Assembly (NCBI RefSeq): GCF_963678635.1 | Contig: NC_087066.1 | Coordinates: 33,609,301 to 33,673,300, forward strand | Length of the DNA stretch: 64,000 nucleotides | Source of the DNA: Symsagittifera roscoffensis | Taxonomy: Eukaryota > Xenacoelomorpha > Acoela > Convolutidae | Direction: 5' to 3' | In this document: positions 59,246 through 64,000 of the stretch, in pieces | Position numbering within the stretch: position 1 is the stretch's first letter | Layout: each line of letters starts with the position of its first letter | Translations under genes and position numbers: made by a program | Notes under the pieces: model-generated | The model's input: only the letters and a program-made list of their open reading frames with translations | What the model was told of the DNA's origin: nothing | The model's database searches: none

Positions 59246-61919
59246 CGACACTCGGTTGAACATTTGTTGACGTCGTTCGAATTAAAGCTGAGGTTTTAAT
59301 AGGATTTAAACCCTCTCACACATTACGATGTTTCTTAACCGTTAAAACTTAGATGAACAGCAAAAAAAAGCCAGCTCGCTCAAAAAGAGACCAAAAAACC
59401 CAAAAATATCAAACAAACTTCTCTGAAATTTTGAAATACTGTTTGAATAACAACTGAAAAGGTTTTAATATGATATTTCACTTGAATTATTCAGATGATT
59501 ATTCGTGATAGCTGATTTTGCGTTCAACACTAAAAAAATTAAAAAGAAAAAACTAAAACAAACCCGAATACAAAGTTCCTCCCAATTTTCAATGGTCGGG
59601 ACAAGTATTTCGAAAAATTGGATCTGAATATAAACACCAAGACGAAAAAAACGAAACGAAGTTTCGCAAAACTTGCGATGCAGAACACTCATTGCAGTGC
59701 AAAATAGTGAATAGCAAAATAGACTGAAGTCACAAAAATTTCTGAAAATTTATGTTGGAGATATTTACTCAAATCAAGTTGGAAGTAACTTCAAAAATTT
59801 TGAGAAAGAAAACATTTTTCTAATGGCTGAAGTTTGGAAGAGACTTAAAATTTTGCGACAAAATGTGTTCATTTCGGAAGTGTTCATTTTGATCAATAAC
59901 CAGCTATTAAGTACACCCAGTGCTAAGGAAATAAGCAGAGACTCTTATAAAACAAATAGCAATTTAGCTTCAAGTATCATGGTATTGTAGCGTAAGGTAA
60001 GGAAGGAGACAAGCAACAAAATTGGAGGGTTCAAACCTGGGCAGGGTCGGATGTTTTTATTGAACTTTTTCGTATACTAGCTACAATGCGTCCGCTCTAT
60101 AAATTGAGGCATTTTAGATAATATATTTCTTTTTTTTCAAAATGATTTGTAATGCTATTGCGTCATAACTGGCATAATTAGCTTGCGTATTTAATATTGT
60201 AGACTCATAGCTAGCGCGCGTCAATTAAGAAATTTTGTAGACTCAGTTTTTTTCCCTCAGTTTTTCCCAGTAGCGTTATCGGTCATTTTTTTCTTTGGTA
60301 TGCAAAGTGCTACTTCGCCTTTATGTGAATATTTGCCTGCCTTGCGAAATTTTTTCAATATAGTGTTTCTACGATGCTTTAGGAGCTCGGAAACTCAGTT
60401 GCTTCGACCTATAGAAAAAGGACCTTAATAGTTTCAAATATTTCAAAATCTGCATCTTTTGGTTCAAAACTCAAAAAATTTCAAATCAGTTTTTCTCGAC
60501 ACTCGGACAGCGTTTTTCTCGACACTCGGTTGAACATTTGTTGACGTCGTTCGAATTAAAGCTGAGGATTAAATAGGAAATAAACCCTCTCACCCATTAC
60601 GATGTTTCTTAACCGTTAAAATTCAGATGAATAGCAAAAAAAGGCCAGCTCGCTCGAAATGAGACCAAAAACATCGAAAATTTTTTTTGAAACTTTGAAA
60701 ACCGTTTGAATAACAACTGAAAAGGATTTAAAATGATATTTTACTTGACTTACTCAGATGATTATTTGTAATAATTGACTTTGCGTTCAATACAAAAAAA
60801 AATTTAAAACAAACCCGAATACAAAGTTCCTTTAAATTTTGAATGGTCGGGACAAGTATTTCGAAAAACTGGATCTGAATATAAACTTCAAGACGGAAAA
60901 AACGAAGCGGAGTTTCGCAAAACTTGCGATGCAGAATACGCATTGCAGTGCAAAATAGTGAATAGCAAAACAGACTGAAGTCACGAAAATTTCTGAAAAA
61001 TTATGTTGGAGATATTTACTTAAATTAGGTTGGAAGTAACTTCAAAAATTTTGAAGAAGAAAACATTTTTCTAATGGCTGAAGTTTAAAAGAGACTTTAA
61101 AATTTGGAAATCATTTAGCTAGCGGCAACAAGGCGACATACTTTGGGTCAAAAACTGTTGAACCGAAAACAAAACTGTCGCGACGCAAATTTTGTTGCGA
61201 CAAAATGTGTTCATTTCGGAAGTGTTCTTTTTGATCAATAACCAGCTATTAAGTACACCCAGTGCTATGTAAATTAGCAAAGATTCTTATAAAACAAATT
61301 GCACTTTAGCTTCAAGTATCATGGTATTGTAGCGTAAGGTGAAGAAGGAGACGTGCAACAAAATGAGAGGGTTCGATCCTACAGGGTCGGATGTTTTTTT
61401 TGAACTTTTTCGTATACTAGCTACAATGCGTCCTCTCTATAAATTGAGGCATTTTAGATAATATGGATATTTTGTATTGATTTGTAATGTTGATGCGTCA
61501 TTATTGGCATAACTGGCTGGCGTATTTAATATTGTAGACTCATAGCTAGCGCGCGTCAATTAGGAAACTTTGTAGACTCAAGTTTTTTCAATTAGTTTTT
61601 CCCATTAGCGTTATCGGTCATTTTTTTTTTTGGTATGCGAAGAGGTACTCTTTCTTGGTGTAAATATTTGCCTGCTTTTCCAAAGTTTTTCAATATAGTG
61701 TTTCTACGGTATTTTGGGATCTCGGAAACTCAGCTGCATCGACCTATAGAAAAAGGACATCAACATTTTCAACTTTTTCAAAGTCTGCATCCTCTCGTCG
61801 AGAATTTATTCTTAAGGCACGGCTAGACTAATTAAAATCAGTTTACTTACTAACCGACACTCGGACAAAATGTTTTAATGTTTTTTGACGTCGTTCGAAT
61901 TAAAACAAAAAGGGCTTTA

Positions 61920-61951
61920 TTGTTCCAACCAATTTTCAATGGTCGGAACAA
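61920..61951. repeat. 32-bp near-perfect palindrome of the subterminal repeat
   Basis: TTGTTCCAACCA and TGGTCGGAACAA pair across an 8-nt loop with one mismatch. The right arm is the array version of the Helentron-like 5' end. The left arm is a second copy in inverted orientation. Confidence 0.75.
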
Positions 61952-62279
61952 TAATTTCGGAAAATTGAATTTTTCAAAATCCGCATCCTCTCCTTGAGAA
62001 TTTATCCTAAATGCACGCCTGAACCAATTAAAGATCAGTTTACATGCTAGGCATATTAGACAGTCAAAGTGAAAAAACCGGCTCGGTCAACTGTTTTTAT
62101 CAAAAACTCAAAGAAAAACAGCAAGAAAATTTTTGTAAGCAAGATAGCACTAAGAACCGCCGAAATTGTATTTGTTACTGGAAATTAACTAAATTTCAAA
62201 CCTGTTTTTCAAACCTGTTTTTCCCGACACTGAGAAAACAATTTGAACGTTTTTTACGTCGTTCGAATTAAAACGAAAA

Positions 62280-62880
62280 GGGTTTCAATAAGATAAATCA
62301 CGACAAATTTAACTGATTTTTGTAATAACTGATTTTGGGTGGAAAACAAAAAAAATTAAAATAAACCCGAATACGAAGTTCCTCCCAAATTTCAATGGTC
62401 GGAACAACAATTTCGAAAAATTGAAATTGAACATCAACAAAAAAACAAGAAAAACGAAACGAAGCTTTGCAACACTTGCGATGCGAAGCACTCATTGCGC
62501 TTTAAAATAGTGAACAGTAAATTAGGCAGAAGTCACAAAAAAGTTCTGATCGATTATGTTGGAGATATTTATTGAAGAAAAAACTAAAGAATAACTTCCT
62601 GAATTTTTTTAAAATCATGTTTGTAATGACTGAATTTCAAAACAGCCTTTAAAAATTGGAAAACAATTACTTAGCGGCAACGAGGCGACAAACTTTGGGT
62701 CAAAAATTATTGAGCCGAAAACGAAACTGTTGTCATAAAAGATTATAAATGTCATAAGTTTAAAAATGTTCTAGGACCCAACCAAATTGAAACAACAAAT
62801 CGTGTACAGGTATGATTAGCCTTCTAAATTTTGCAATAAACGTTGACTACGTTTATATAAGATAAACTAAAATTAGCGGG
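62280..62880. repeat. Variant array unit (type C)
   Basis: It carries ATAAGATAAATCACGACA, TTTGTAATAACTGATTTT and CATAAAAGATTATAAATG, matching the variant units near 29,400-29,960 and 38,750-39,280 better than the common units. It shows that at least two diverged unit families are interspersed in the array. Confidence 0.7.
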
Positions 62881-64000
62881 CGTCAGTCAGGAAATTTTGT
62901 AGACTCCATATTTTTCATTCAGTTTTCCCCAGTAGCGATTTTTTTTCTTCAAACTTCCTGAAAGGTTGAAGGTTTTTTTTAGCGAGATAGCAATTAAACC
63001 TTCGAATTTGTTTGCTTAACGTGAACTAAATTGAAAATTTATGGCTTCTTTTTCACAAGTAACTCTACTTGCTTGCTTTAAAATGCTCAAAATTGGTTCA
63101 AAACTCAAAAAATTTCAAATCGGTTTTTCTCTACAATCAGACAGCATTTTCGTCGACACTCGGTTGAACATTTGTTGACGTCGTTCGGATTAAAGCTGAG
63201 GCTTTTATAGAATATAAACCCTTTCACCCATTACGATGTTTCTTAACCGTTAAAATTTAGATGAACAGCAAAAAAAGGCCAGCTCGCTCGAAATGAGACC
63301 AAAAAAAATATATCAAACAAATTTTTCTGAAATTTTGAAATACCGTTTGAATAACAACTGAAAAGGTTTTAATATGATATTTCACTTGAATTATACAGAT
63401 GATTATTCGTGATACCTGATTTTGCGTTCAACACAAAAAAATCAAAAAGAAAAAACTAAAACAAACCCGAATACAAAGTTCCTCCCAATTTTCAATGGTC
63501 GGGACAAGTATTTCGAAAAATTTGAACTGAACCTAAACACCAAGACGAAAAAAAACGAACCGGAGCTTCGCAAAAATTGCGATGCAGAACAATCATTGCA
63601 GTGCAAAATATTGAATAGCAAAACAGATTGAAGTCACAAAAAGTTTCTGAAAAATTATGTTGGAGATATTTACTTAAATTAAGTTGGAAGTAACTTCAAA
63701 AAATTTGAAAAAGAAAACAATTTTTTAAGGGACGAAGTTTAAAAGAGCCTTTAAAAATTAGAGCTTATTTAGCTAGCGGCAACAAGTTCACATACTTTGG
63801 ATCAAAAACTGTTGAACCGAAAACAAAACTGTTGCGACGCAAATATTGTTGCGACCAGTGCTAAGGATATTAGCAGAGATTCTTATAAAACAAATAGCAA
63901 TTTATTTTCAAGTATCATGGTATTGTAGCGTAAGGTAATGAAGGAGACGTCAAAAAAAACGGCAGCTCGCTCGAAATGAAACAAAAAAAAACCAAAAATA

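Larger units (their letters stand above)
26765..64000 (-). repeat. Tandem array of Helentron-derived units (satellite-like)
   Basis: Head-to-tail units fill the rest of the window and continue beyond it. A landmark CCTCCCAATTTTCAATGGTC occurs near 28064, 30871, 32512, 34115, 37404, 40759, 42427, 43788, 45141, 46486, 47839, 48576, 50396, 52061, 53420, 54772, 56131, 57484, 58221, 59578, 60830, 62379 and 63479, with degenerate or truncated copies near 29490, 35780 and 38860. Spacings fall near 1.65, 1.35 and 0.74 kb. The minus strand reads in the same sense as the dispersed elements at 1062-1670 and 15148-15724. Other constant blocks are TGGCATAACTGGCTTGCG, TAGCTAGCGCGCGTC, CTCGACACTCGGACAGC and GATGAACAGCAAAAAA. 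No conserved reading frame or recognisable protein is present. Confidence 0.93.

Noticed and set aside
26765-64000. CRISPR-like or prokaryotic repeat array
   Set aside because: Units are over 0.7 kb, directly adjacent without unique spacers of regular size, and the window is clearly from an intron-containing animal genome.

Overview
This is a window of nuclear DNA from an AT-rich, intron-rich metazoan, most likely an invertebrate. The evidence is one split gene with GT..AG introns of 0.26 to 10.8 kb, a broken CR1/Jockey-type LINE, cut-and-paste DNA transposons and a long tandem array. The sequence does not identify the species.

Positions 1-7489 hold no exon I can support. They contain transposon debris: two copies of a MITE family with a GGCGCC core (365-626 and 2251-2785, the second with a perfect 8-bp target-site duplication), a 144-bp segment present twice and identical by eye, a Helentron-like element (1062-1670), and a 1,400-bp internally deleted hAT element (4910-6309) that keeps its terminal inverted repeats and a perfect 8-bp target-site duplication.

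Positions 7490-25981 hold the 3' two-thirds of one plus-strand gene, an atypical class A (rhodopsin-like) G-protein-coupled receptor. Five exons are visible and their splice phases all join: a very long second intracellular loop, TM4 plus ECL2, ECL2 plus TM5, TM6-TM7, and a 390-residue cytoplasmic tail with stop codon and AATAAA. The exons for TM1-TM3 lie upstream of the window. The introns hold a pair of Helentron-like elements in opposite orientation that flank the TM4 exon, at least two MITEs, a LINE, a mariner relic and a diverged minisatellite of about 160 bp period.

Positions 26515-64000 are one continuous array of about two dozen head-to-tail units of roughly 0.74, 1.35 and 1.65 kb. 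It has higher-order duplications of about 9.3 and 9.65 kb and runs off the end of the window. The unit is homologous, in reverse complement, to the dispersed Helentron-like elements at 1062-1670 and 15148-15724. My main reading is that a non-autonomous rolling-circle-type element was amplified into satellite DNA. Most units also carry a tRNA-like A box/B box pair followed by a T run. I see no protein-coding gene in the array.
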